A DNA stretch of 62,912 nucleotides from Thiorhodococcus minor (lineage in GTDB: Bacteria; Pseudomonadota; Gammaproteobacteria; Chromatiales; Chromatiaceae), in the NCBI RefSeq assembly GCF_010820565.1, contig NZ_JAAIJQ010000034.1:1-62912 (forward strand), written 5' to 3'. Shown one piece after another: positions 19,342-27,444 of this stretch. Positions within the stretch are counted from its first letter, which is position 1. Each line of letters opens with the position of its first letter. The position numbers were made by a program, and so were the translations under genes. The notes under the pieces were generated by a model that had not been told where the DNA came from, ran no database searches, and was given only the letters and a program-made list of their open reading frames with translations.

Positions 19342-20778
19342 TTACCCCCCGCTTGCCGGAATCGAGAAGGTCCAGAAGTTGACGATCAGGTGCGTGAGGA
19401 TGCTCGCGAAGTAGCCGAGCGCGATGTACTTGGTCCAGCGCAGGTGCTCGAAGAAGGTGTAGATGCCGCGCGTCTGACCCATGAGCGCGACGCCCGCCGC
19501 CGAGCCGATGGAGAGCAGGCTGCCGCCGACGCCTGCGGTCAGGGTGACCAAGAGCCATTGGCCCTGCGACATGTCCGGATTCATGGTGAGGACGGCGAAC
19601 ATCACCGGGATGTTGTCGACGATGGCCGAGAGGATGCCGACCAGGGTATTGGCCGCGGTGGCGCCCAGGTCGACATAGGCCAGCTCGGAGACCAGCCCGA
19701 GGTAGCCGATGAATCCCAGTCCGCCGACGCAGAGCACGACGCCGTAGAAGAAGAGCAGGGTGTCCCACTCGGCGCGGGCGATCTTATTGAAGATGTCGAA
19801 GGGCATGGTGTCCTCGACAGCGCCCGCCTTGACGGTGGCGAGCTCCCCGGTTCGGCCCAGGTAGTAGCCGAAGATCTTCAGATAGGCCAGGCCGGTCATC
19901 ATGCCGAGCACCGGCGGCAGATGCAGGAAGTTGTGCACGCACACGGCGGTGGTGATGGTGGCGAGGAAGAGCAGCACGATACGCCGCGCCCCGCGCTTCA
20001 TGTGGACGTCCTCTTCTTGCGGCGGCGGGGTCTCGTCCGGGACGGCGCGGTACATGAAATAGGCCGGGACCACATAGTTCACCAGCGATGGGAGAAACAG
20101 CAGGAAGAAGGTCTGGAAGTCGATGACGCCCTTCTGCCACACCATCAGCGTGGTGATGTCGCCGAAGGGGCTGAAGGCCCCGCCCGCGTTCGCGGCTACG
20201 ACGATATTGATGCAGCCGAGCGCGACGAAGCGCCTGCTCTCCGCGCCGACGGCCATCACCACGGCGCACATGAGGAGTGCCGTGGTCAGGTTGTCCGCCA
20301 CGGGCGAGATGAAGAAGGCCAGGAAGCCGGTTATCCAGAACAGCTTGCGGTAGCCGTAGCCGCTGCGCACCAGCCAGACACGCAGAGCCTCGAAGACGTT
20401 GCGCTCTTCCATGGCGTTGATGTAGGTCATGGCCGCGAGCAGGAAGAGGAAGAGCTCGGCGAACTCCAGGATGTTGTGACGCACGGCCTCGCCGACCGCC
20501 TTGGAGTCGCCGTGGTGCGTCGTGTAAAAGAGGGCGATGAGAATCCAGATGATGCCTGCCGCCAGCACGACCGGCTTCGACTTGCGGAGGTGCGTAAACT
20601 CCTCCGTCATGACCAGTCCGTAGGCAATGACGAAGATGATGATGGCGGTATAGCCCACCCATGTCGTGGTGAGGTCGAGGTGGTTGGCGCCGACCGATGC
20701 GAGGGCCAGGCCGGGGAGCAGCAGCGCGGAGAATGCGACGAGCAGTCGGGTGAGTGAGCGATTGCGCGCGGTTGGCAT
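19342..20778 (-). CDS. nhaD: NhaD-type Na+/H+ antiporter
   Basis: 478-residue polytopic inner-membrane antiporter that expels sodium (or lithium) in exchange for protons. It is built of about 12 hydrophobic helices; family stretches include YTAIIIFVIAYGLVMTEE, LRKSKPVVLAAGIIWILIA, FFISPVADNLTTALLMCAVV, CINIVVAANAGGAFSPFGD and FVAVLTM-like VMFAVLTMNPDMSQGQWLL. The N-terminus is a possible cleavable or first membrane helix (LLVAFSALLLPGLALA). ATG 20778 was selected because GGGAGG lies at good spacing upstream on the minus strand and the conserved region begins after it; the open frame reaches 20985 without similarity. Its stop abuts a heptanucleotide array. Confidence 0.93.
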   Translation of the reverse strand: MPTARNRSLTRLLVAFSALLLPGLALASVGANHLDLTTTWVGYTAIIIFVIAYGLVMTEEFTHLRKSKPVVLAAGIIWILIALFYTTHHGDSKAVGEAVRHNILEFAELFLFLLAAMTYINAMEERNVFEALRVWLVRSGYGYRKLFWITGFLAFFISPVADNLTTALLMCAVVMAVGAESRRFVALGCINIVVAANAGGAFSPFGDITTLMVWQKGVIDFQTFFLLFLPSLVNYVVPAYFMYRAVPDETPPPQEEDVHMKRGARRIVLLFLATITTAVCVHNFLHLPPVLGMMTGLAYLKIFGYYLGRTGELATVKAGAVEDTMPFDIFNKIARAEWDTLLFFYGVVLCVGGLGFIGYLGLVSELAYVDLGATAANTLVGILSAIVDNIPVMFAVLTMNPDMSQGQWLLVTLTAGVGGSLLSIGSAAGVALMGQTRGIYTFFEHLRWTKYIALGYFASILTHLIVNFWTFSIPASGG

Positions 20779-21054
20779 CAGGCCTCCCGTTGGTGACTGA
20801 TTCGAGACGAGTGGAAACGGATCGCGATGGATTCTCGCGGCGCTATTGTGCCGTGAAAGCCTTGGCGCGGCACCTGAAAGGCATATTCGGTATAGGGTTG
20901 GCTGGGGGGCAAGGCAGGCTGCAGCCCAAGTGACGCATGCATCCTGTCGCCTCCGGCTGGCGTTTGAAAAGTCGGTCAGGATCACAATGTCCAGGTTTTG
21001 AAAAGATTCTCTCGGCCCGTCGACCCGGCCGAGATCCTGCCCGGACGCAGATCA

Positions 21055-21747
21055 ATGACTGGAATTCTCATCATTGGCGCGACCAGCGGCATCGGCCGCG
21101 CCCTGACCGAGACGCTCTCCGAGCGTCATGAAATCTGGACGGCCTCGCGCTCGTCCGCCGATGCCTCAGACGAGCGGCATATCCACTGGGATGCGACGGC
21201 AGGACCCTTTCCGGACGAGGCCCTGCCGGAGGCGCTCAGCGGTCTGGTCTACTGTCCGGGGAGTATCCGTCTCGCCCCCTTCGGACGTCTGAGCGACGCC
21301 GCCTTCCGCGAGGACTTCGAGCTGAATCTGCTCGGCGCCGTGCGGGCCATCCGGGCCGCGCTGCCCGCGCTCAAGGCCGGGGGAGACGCGAGCATCCTGC
21401 TCTTCTCGACGGTTGCGGTGTCCCTCGGGATGCCGATGCATGCCTCCATCGCGGCGGCCAAGGGCGCGGTCGAGGGCCTGACCCGCTCCCTCGCGGCCGA
21501 GCTTGCGCCCGGCATTCGCGTCAACGCCATCGCGCCCTCCCTGACGCAGACCCCGCTCGCCGCCAGTCTGCTGAAGACGGATCGCCAGCGGCAAGGGGCG
21601 GCGGAGCGCCATCCGCTCGGTCGTGTCGGGAGGCCCGAGGACATCGCCGCGACGGCCGCCTTTCTCCTCTCGCCCGAGTCGAGCTGGATGACCGGACAAG
21701 TCCTGCGGCCTGACGGCGGCATGAGCAGCCTGCGCCGCTTCGGCTGA
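21055..21747 (+). CDS. SDR-family oxidoreductase lacking the catalytic Tyr
   Basis: 230-residue short-chain dehydrogenase/reductase. The Rossmann cofactor motif is GATSGIGR (residues 8-15), the structural Asn region is NLLGA (91-95), a serine-containing strand is LLFST (115-119) and the ending RPDGGMSSLR is SDR-like. The YxxxK pair is altered: residues 132-136 read IAAAK, so Lys is kept but Tyr is replaced by Ile. Either another residue acts, or it binds a nucleotide without classical catalysis. ATG 21055 was chosen at the conserved MTGILIIGATSG. It lies 54 bases upstream of a photolyase gene and probably forms an operon with it. Confidence 0.85.
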   Translation: MTGILIIGATSGIGRALTETLSERHEIWTASRSSADASDERHIHWDATAGPFPDEALPEALSGLVYCPGSIRLAPFGRLSDAAFREDFELNLLGAVRAIRAALPALKAGGDASILLFSTVAVSLGMPMHASIAAAKGAVEGLTRSLAAELAPGIRVNAIAPSLTQTPLAASLLKTDRQRQGAAERHPLGRVGRPEDIAATAAFLLSPESSWMTGQVLRPDGGMSSLRRFG

Positions 21748-21759
21748 GCACGGCTATCC

Positions 21760-21781
21760 GCCGGCCCAGGCTGGGGCCGGC
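21760..21781 (+). other. Hairpin between the SDR and photolyase genes
   Basis: GCCGGCCC at 21760-21767 pairs with GGGCCGGC at 21774-21781 around a six-base loop. No T-run follows, so it may be an attenuator or processing hairpin rather than an intrinsic terminator. Confidence 0.4.
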
Positions 21782-21801
21782 TCCCTGACCGGATTCCGCC
21801 C

Positions 21802-23334
21802 ATGTCGTTAGAGACACCCATTCAGCTGGTCTGGCTGAAGCGCGACTTGCGCACCCATGACCATGAGCCCCTGGCCCGGGCGGCCGAGGCGGGACCCGTG
21901 CTGCCCCTCTATATCGTCGAGCCGGAGCTGTGGCGGCAGCCGGATATGGCGCTGCGCCATTGGGCGTTCATCCGCGAATGCCTGGTCGAGCTTGGCGACG
22001 CACTCGCCGCGCTCGGTCAGCCCTTGGTCGTGCGTCAGGGTAAGGCCGTCGAGGTGCTGCGCGCGCTGATTCGGCATCACCCAGTCGCCGCCGTTTGGTC
22101 CCACGCTGAGACGGGCAACGGCTGGACTTTCGCCCGTGACCGCGCGGTCGCTGCCTACCTGAGGGAGGCCGGGATCCCCTGGCACGAGGCGCGTCAGCAC
22201 GGGGTGGTGCGCGGACGGCTCGACCGCAACCTCTGGTCCAGGCAGTGGGAGGCCCTGATGCGCCAGGCCTGCTGCAAGCCGCCCGAACGGCTGACGAGGA
22301 TTTTGGGTGTGGACCCTGGCGTGATCCCGGAGCGGCCCGACGCGAGCCTGGCCGAGGACCCCTGTCCAGGCCGGCAGCCCGGCGGACGCAAGGCCGGTGA
22401 GGCCGTGCTGAGGAGCTTTCTGCGCCAGCGCGGCGGGCGCTATCACCAGCAGATATCCAGCCCGCTGACGGCCTTCGACGGCTGCTCGCGCCTGAGTCCC
22501 TACCTAGCCTACGGGGCCTTGTCGATGCGTGAGGTCGTGCAGGTGACACGGCGCCGTCGCGCCCAGGTCAAGGCCGAGCCCTCCCGGGTGCCCTGGGGGC
22601 GTGCCCTCGACGCCTTCGAGGGGCGGCTTCATTGGCACTGCCACTTCATCCAGAAGCTGGAGAGCGAGCCGCGCATCGAGTTCGAGAACCTGCAGCGCGC
22701 CATGGATGGCCTGCGCGATCCCCGGCCGGATCCGGAGCGGCTGGCGGCCTGGGCCGAGGGCGAGACGGGCTGGCCCCTGGTCGACGCCTGCATGCGTGCC
22801 CTGATCACCACCGGCTGGATCAACTTCCGCATGCGCGCCATGCTGATGTCGGTCGCGAGCTACCACTACTGGCTGCACTGGCGCGAGCCGGCGCTGCACC
22901 TGGCGCGGCTCTTCGTCGATTACGAGCCGGGCATCCACTACAGCCAGGCGCAGATGCAGTCCGGCGTCACAGGCATCAATGCCATGCGGATCTACAACCC
23001 GGTGAAGCAGTCGCAGGATCAGGACCCCGAGGGCCGCTTCATTCGCGAGTGGGTCCCGGAGCTGCGGAGGGTCCCCGTCGACTGGATCCACACCCCCTGG
23101 CGGATGCCGGCCGAGGTGCAAGCGGCCGCCGGCTGCCGGATCGGCGCGGACTACCCGGCGCCCCTGGTCGATCACGAGGCCGCGGCGCGGCAGGCGCGCC
23201 AGCGTCTCCAGGCCAAACGGCGCGAGGCGGGCGCGCGCGAGGAGGGGCGGCGCATCTACGCGCGTCATGGTAGCCGCAAGCGCGGGGCGCGACGCTCGGC
23301 CGCCGCGTCTCCGCAGACGGAGATGCCGCTCTGA
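21802..23334 (+). CDS. Deoxyribodipyrimidine photolyase / cryptochrome family protein
   Basis: 510-residue flavoprotein of the photolyase superfamily. Domain 1 is the alpha/beta antenna domain ([20 protein letters not shown] to about residue 130). The FAD-binding helical domain follows, with [33 protein letters not shown], a [20 protein letters not shown] stretch, a [19 protein letters not shown] core and [20 protein letters not shown]. The C-terminal 60 residues are Arg/Ala rich. It is either a CPD photolyase or a related cryptochrome; sequence reading alone does not separate these. Its stop overlaps the start of a DUF2256 gene (ATGA), the usual partner. Confidence 0.88.
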   Translation: MSLETPIQLVWLKRDLRTHDHEPLARAAEAGPVLPLYIVEPELWRQPDMALRHWAFIRECLVELGDALAALGQPLVVRQGKAVEVLRALIRHHPVAAVWSHAETGNGWTFARDRAVAAYLREAGIPWHEARQHGVVRGRLDRNLWSRQWEALMRQACCKPPERLTRILGVDPGVIPERPDASLAEDPCPGRQPGGRKAGEAVLRSFLRQRGGRYHQQISSPLTAFDGCSRLSPYLAYGALSMREVVQVTRRRRAQVKAEPSRVPWGRALDAFEGRLHWHCHFIQKLESEPRIEFENLQRAMDGLRDPRPDPERLAAWAEGETGWPLVDACMRALITTGWINFRMRAMLMSVASYHYWLHWREPALHLARLFVDYEPGIHYSQAQMQSGVTGINAMRIYNPVKQSQDQDPEGRFIREWVPELRRVPVDWIHTPWRMPAEVQAAAGCRIGADYPAPLVDHEAAARQARQRLQAKRREAGAREEGRRIYARHGSRKRGARRSAAASPQTEMPL

Positions 23335-23480
23335 TGGCGCATGCCAAGCCGCACCTCCCCATCAAGGTCTGTGTCCTTTGTGGGCGTCCCTTCGCCTGGC
23401 AGCGCAAGTGGGCACGCGACTGGGAGTCCGTGCGCTATTGCTCCGAGCGCTGCCGTCGGGCACGGAGCGCGGCGGGGTGA
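23334..23480 (+). CDS. DUF2256 zinc-ribbon-like small protein
   Basis: 48-residue protein that is easily missed. It matches the DUF2256 pattern: [21 protein letters not shown] followed by [10 protein letters not shown] in spirit, i.e. CxxC near residue 13, an aromatic/basic FAWQRKW core, and YCSERC near residue 36, which together suggest a four-cysteine metal site. Members usually sit beside photolyase/cryptochrome genes; the function is unknown. ATG at 23334 overlaps the preceding stop (ATGA), and the stop TGA 23478-23480 overlaps the GTG of the following photolyase gene (GTGA), so all three appear translationally coupled. Confidence 0.88.
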   Translation: MAHAKPHLPIKVCVLCGRPFAWQRKWARDWESVRYCSERCRRARSAAG

Positions 23481-24857
23481 GCCTGCGCCATCTCACTCCT
23501 GGTACTGGGCGACCAGCTGGATCTCGGCTCGCCTGTCCTAGCCGACGGACCTTGGGCCGACGACTGCGTCTGGATGGCCGAGGTAGCTGAGGAGTCGACC
23601 AAGGTCTGGTCGCACAAGGCGCGGATCGCGCTCTTTCTCTCCGCCATGCGCCACTTCGCGGAAAGGCTGCGCGAGCGCGGCTGGCAGGTCGATTACCAGG
23701 CCCTCGAGAGGCACGCGCACCCGGATCTCGGTGCCGCGCTGAGAGCCGCGATCGAGCGGCACCAACCCCAGAGCGTCCGGATGGTCGAGGCCGGCGAGTA
23801 TGGCGTCGCCCGCATCGTCGAGCATGCCTGCGCCGAGATGCGCGTCCCCCTGCGGATCCTCGACGACAGCCACTTCCTGACGACGCATGCCGACTTCGAC
23901 CGCTGGCAGAGCGGCCGCAAGCAATGGGTGATGGAGCACTTCTATCGCGAGATGCGGCGCAAGTCCGGCTATCTGACGGCGTCCGGCGAGCCTGTCGGCG
24001 GCGAGTGGAATCTGGACAAGCAGAACAGGCGTGCCTTTCCCAAATCAGGTCCAGGCATCCTGCCCGGGCGTTGCGGCTTCCCGCCGGATACCCTGACGCG
24101 CCAGGTCTTGGAGCTTGTCGAGAGGCGCTTCGCGGACCACCCGGGCGATCTTGACGCCTTCGCTTGGCCAGTCACGCGCGAGCAGGCCCTGGAGGCGCTC
24201 GCTGACTTCATCGACCTGCGTCTCCCTGGTTTTGGCGACTACCAGGACGCCATGTGGGTCGGCGAGTCCTGGCTCTACCATTCGCAGCTCGCGGCCGCGC
24301 TCAACCTGAAGCTGCTCGACCCGCGTGAGGTCTTGGACGCCGCCGTTGCGGCCTTCGACGCGGGCCGGGCGCCGCTCAACGCCGTGGAGGGCTTCGTCCG
24401 CCAGATCCTCGGCTGGCGCGAGTACGTTCGGCACCTCTACTGGGCGAGCATGCCGGGTCTGCTGGATGAGAATGCCCTGGATGCCCATCAGCCCTTGCCG
24501 GGCTTCTACTGGACGGGCGAGACCGAGATGGTCTGCCTGCGCGAGGCGCTCGGCCAGACGCTCCGTACCGGCTATGCCCATCACATCCAGCGCCTCATGG
24601 TCACCGGACTCTGCGGGCTGCTGCTGGGCGTCGAGCCGCGCCAGATGCACGCCTGGTACCTGGCCGTCTATGTCGACGCGGTCGAGTGGGTGGAGGCACC
24701 GAATACCCTAGGCATGTCCCAATTCGCGGACGGCGGCCGGCTCGGCACCAAGCCCTATGTGGCGAGCGGGCGCTATATCCAGCGCATGTCCAACTATTGC
24801 GGCACCTGCCACTTTGAAGGTGCTGGTGATGTTGACGCTCGATTCCGGAGGTTCTGA
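23477..24857 (+). pseudogene. FeS-type bacterial cryptochrome / (6-4) photolyase, frameshifted and truncated
   Basis: The body (from ATG 23574, 427 residues) matches the FeS-BCP photolyase group: VWMAEVAEESTKVWSHKARI, then LFLSAMRHFAERLRERGW, LDDSHFLTTHADFDRW, GEWNLDKQNRRAFPK, GWREYVRHLYWASMPG and a conserved NTLGMSQFADGG segment. The natural start is the GTG at 23477, overlapping the DUF2256 stop. From it the frame reads M-S-L-R-H-L and then breaks. Removing one C at 23496 restores the family N-terminus ending ILVLGDQLDLGS. At the other end, similarity stops after RMSNYCGTCHF (about 24820); the next residues are unrelated and the frame ends at 24857. The final iron-sulfur cysteine and about 60-80 usual residues are missing. 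Probably inactivated by insertion of the adjacent island. Confidence 0.85.
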
Positions 24858-24925
24858 CGCTTCTGCGCTGGCGGTTCTGACTTGCCGACTTCGTCCCTGC
24901 CAATTGCTTTTCTGATGGTTCTGAC
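24850..24925. repeat. Three GGTTCTGAC direct repeats at the island edge
   Basis: GGTTCTGAC occurs at 24850-24858, 24873-24881 and 24917-24925, spaced 23 and 44 bases, i.e. near multiples of 22. Copies two and three continue as CTT. They lie just after the point where photolyase similarity stops. They could be recombinase-binding sites or a transposon end. Confidence 0.45.
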
Positions 24926-25526
24926 TTATCGACGAGTCGCTGCGGGTAGGGAAAAGTTGCAGTCAGATCGCCTTGGTCGAGCCCTCGTTGAGGTCTAGCT
25001 CGCGGAGTAAACCCCTTCGACACTCATGCGAGCACTATCGGCGTTACGACCGGCTGCCTCCCAAAGTCGCGGCCGCGAGGTTGCTCCCCAAGTTCCGGCC
25101 GGCGGGCGACGGGTAGGCGCCATGAGTTATGGCGGTCGACCTACGAACGATGTAGGCGTTGCGATGATCTCGGCGGATCCACTGGGACCCCGGCGGACCG
25201 AATTGTCCCAGGAGCCGTCAGTGGCCCATCCGACCCGAGCGTCCGGTAAACACGGTTATGTGAATGTTCCCATAACCGCGTCTTCTTGCCACTGAACGTG
25301 GAACAAGCCGGCGCAGGCATACGAAAGCCAAGTTGCGGCTCGGGTTTGCTGCGAAGGCACAAGCGGGATCGATTCGGAGACTGGCGTACGGACGAAGCGC
25401 CAACCTCCTCACTCAGGGCACTCATCAATGAGACCGCGCTCTCAGGGGCGCGCACTTGGTCTTAGACCGAGCCTGGATCGAATCGCGCAGAGAGGTGGGA
25501 CGCCCCGTCAGACACAAAGCGACCAG
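24858..25526. other. Gene-poor left part of the accessory island
   Basis: About 670 bases without a convincing gene on either strand. It contains the GGTTCTGAC repeats at its left and a palindromic site at 25253-25278. Short open frames here show no recognisable family. Confidence 0.5.
25253..25278. other. Palindromic site CGGTTATG-N10-CATAACCG
   Basis: Perfect 8-base inverted arms (25253-25260 and 25271-25278) around a 10-base spacer. The arrangement resembles a recombinase core site or a repressor operator. It lies in the otherwise empty left part of the island, about 250 bases from the XRE regulator. Confidence 0.45.
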
Positions 25527-25817
25527 CTAATGGCCATCGTCGCTGCCTGGCTCAACAAAGCCCTCGATCCATACCGCCAGTGCTTCGCTATCCGCATAGA
25601 AGTACGCGACAGGCCGACCAAGGACGCGGGCGAGCGCCGTAAGTGTGGAGTAGTCAGGAAGGTGGATGCCTTGCTCGTAGCGGTTGACCCGCTTACTCGC
25701 AACAGAAGGATCAAGCCCGGCGAGCACACCGAGCTTGCGTTGTGAGAGTCCCATTCTTTCCCGTGCCTCGCGCAGACGGCGGGGCGCTGGGCATGTGCTG
25801 TCGGACGGATGGCTCAC
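25527..25817 (-). CDS. XRE-family helix-turn-helix regulator
   Basis: 96-residue DNA-binding protein. After about 12 residues comes a Cro/C1-type HTH: LREARERMGLSQRKLGVLAG, then SKRVNRYEQGIHLPD and TALARVLGRPVAYFYA, the usual five-helix layout of XRE proteins with a short tail. It probably represses genes of the island or its own promoter. ATG start at 25817. Nearest neighbours are an IS3 orfA (divergent) and an empty region. No toxin partner is visible, so it is called only as a solitary regulator. Confidence 0.8.
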   Translation of the reverse strand: MSHPSDSTCPAPRRLREARERMGLSQRKLGVLAGLDPSVASKRVNRYEQGIHLPDYSTLTALARVLGRPVAYFYADSEALAVWIEGFVEPGSDDGH

Positions 25818-25996
25818 GGTGCGATCTCATTTCGACGTGAGCTCCGACATTCTTGTTAGATTTGCTGGTCCGCATACTACGAAATACGTAGTATCTAGGC
25901 TTGGCCTGACGTCCGACCCCCACGGCAGCTAGGTCGCCGGGGGCTACGCCGTCGGAAAGAGCTGTTCCCCCGAGCTCCAACCCTGCGAAGACCGGA

Positions 25997-26317
25997 ATGC
26001 GTGACACACCAGTGAGGTTCTCACCCGAAGACCGCGAGCGCGCCGCGCGCTTGGTGCTTCAACAACAGTCTGAGCACCCGTCGCAGTATGCGGCCATCAC
26101 CGCCCTCGCGCCCGAAATCGGCTGCGCTGTCGAGACCTTGCGCCGCTGGGTTCGTCGATACGAGCAGGGACCCGGGAAGGACGGCATGGCAGATGCCCGT
26201 GAGCGCATCGCCGAGCTGAAGCGTGCAGTCCTTCGACTCCGCCAGGCCAACGAGATGCTCCGCAAGGCGTCGGCCTATTTGGCCCAAGCTGAATTGGGTC
26301 CATCCGCGGAGCGTTGA
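25997..26317 (+). mobile_element. IS3-family transposase OrfA (orphan)
   Basis: 106-residue OrfA with an N-terminal helix-turn-helix (FSPEDRERAARLVLQQQSE; TALAPEIGCAVETLRRWVRR) and a C-terminal leucine-zipper-like helix (RIAELKRAVLRLRQANEMLR), the standard IS3 OrfA plan. The OrfB integrase (DDE) that should follow in the -1 frame is missing: the next 200 bases do not encode it. The element is therefore a deletion remnant. ATG start. Confidence 0.85.
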
Positions 26318-26513
26318 GGCTGATCGCGTTTCAGGCTCGACTCTGAGATCAGGACGCGAACGGCACTATCGTCCGCCATCCCGCAGAAACGACCGTTTTC
26401 GGGAAGTCGTCCCGATTGCCCCGGATCAGGCGGCAGAACAGTCGTCGAGCGCCCCGAAAGCGTCTCTTGAAACCCTAGGTCTCAAAACGTAGCATCCTGA
26501 CCAGTTTAGAGGG
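26318..26513. other. Short gap between orfA and the serine recombinase frame
   Basis: No gene. CCGTTTTCGGGAAGTCGTCC at 26391-26410 resembles, loosely, Tn3-family terminal repeats of the GGTCGTCTCAGAAAACGG type in reverse orientation. This is a weak visual match. Confidence 0.3.
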
Positions 26514-26786
26514 ATGCGCATGCCGGACCTGGATTTTAGGGACATCGATTTCAGTTTGCCCGCTCACGGGAGACTCGCCGCCGCTCGGGACATTGGGCGG
26601 CGCTGCGCGCAGCGCTTTGCCGATCGACTTGCGGCTGGTTTTCCTATCCCCATACCGGAGGCCGTTGCCGGCTGGACTCCACGTTGCCGTGCCGCTTGGC
26701 AGGCTGGGATCGACGAATCACTCAGGAGCTCGTCGCCCAAGGAGTCACCAAGTCTCAACGCTCCGGTTGCCTCGCCGACCGCCGGC

Positions 26787-27365
26787 ATGCTCGTCGGCTA
26801 TGCTCGCGTTTCCACCCAAGAGCAGAACCTCCAGCCACAGCTCGATGTCCTGACCCAGGCTGGCTGTCAGAAACAGTTCCTCGAAAAGGCCTCGGGCGCG
26901 CAACGCGACCGACCGGAGCTGGCTCGCGCGCTGGAGTACATGCGCCCCGGTGACACCCTGGTGGTCTGGAAACTGGACCGCTTGGCGCGGTCGCTCAAGC
27001 AGTTGATCGAAACCGTCGAGACACTCGATGCCCGGGGCATCGGCTTCCGCTCGCTGACGGAAGCCATCGACACGACCAGTGCCGGCGGCAAGCTGGTCTT
27101 TCACCTCTTCGGCGCACTCGCCGAATTCGAGCGGGCCATGATCCGGGAACGGACGCGCGCCGGGCTCGCGTCGGCGCGCTCGCGAGGCCGGGTGGGCGGA
27201 CGACCGCGCTCACTCGGCACCGACGATCTGGAGATGGCGAAGACGCTCCTCGCCAATCCCGAGATTACCGTCGAGCAGGTCGCCGCGCGCCTGCGCGTGG
27301 CGCCGTCAACCCTCTACCGCTATCTACCGGGCGGCCGAGCTGCACTCGAGCCCGGCAACCGGTGA
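26787..27365 (+). CDS. Serine recombinase (resolvase/invertase family)
   Basis: 192-residue small serine recombinase. The catalytic domain begins [19 protein letters not shown], with Ser in ARVST as nucleophile; the conserved arginines are in [13 protein letters not shown] and [15 protein letters not shown], and the C-terminus carries a resolvase HTH ([18 protein letters not shown]). It resembles Tn3-type TnpR or a Hin-like invertase. ATG 26787 is the family start. The same frame is open back to an ATG at 26514, adding 91 residues of Arg/Ala-rich sequence with no recognised domain; whether this is translated is open. It sits 79 bases before hsdM. Confidence 0.88.
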   Translation: MLVGYARVSTQEQNLQPQLDVLTQAGCQKQFLEKASGAQRDRPELARALEYMRPGDTLVVWKLDRLARSLKQLIETVETLDARGIGFRSLTEAIDTTSAGGKLVFHLFGALAEFERAMIRERTRAGLASARSRGRVGGRPRSLGTDDLEMAKTLLANPEITVEQVAARLRVAPSTLYRYLPGGRAALEPGNR

Positions 27366-27444
27366 CGGGTGCCCGGCCGCAAGACATTCCCCAACAGCAC
27401 GGCCATCAGCCTGCAAGGCACCTCATCGCCCAGAAGGACCCTTT

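Noticed and set aside
19252-20757. 501-codon plus-strand frame opposite nhaD
   Set aside because: Begins inside the heptanucleotide array and is complementary to a clear antiporter gene; Asp/Glu/His-rich translation is typical of an antisense shadow.
24858-25526. tRNA or attachment site at the left island edge
   Set aside because: I looked for cloverleaf-like arms and a tRNA 3' end as an integration target and saw none; only short direct repeats and one palindrome.
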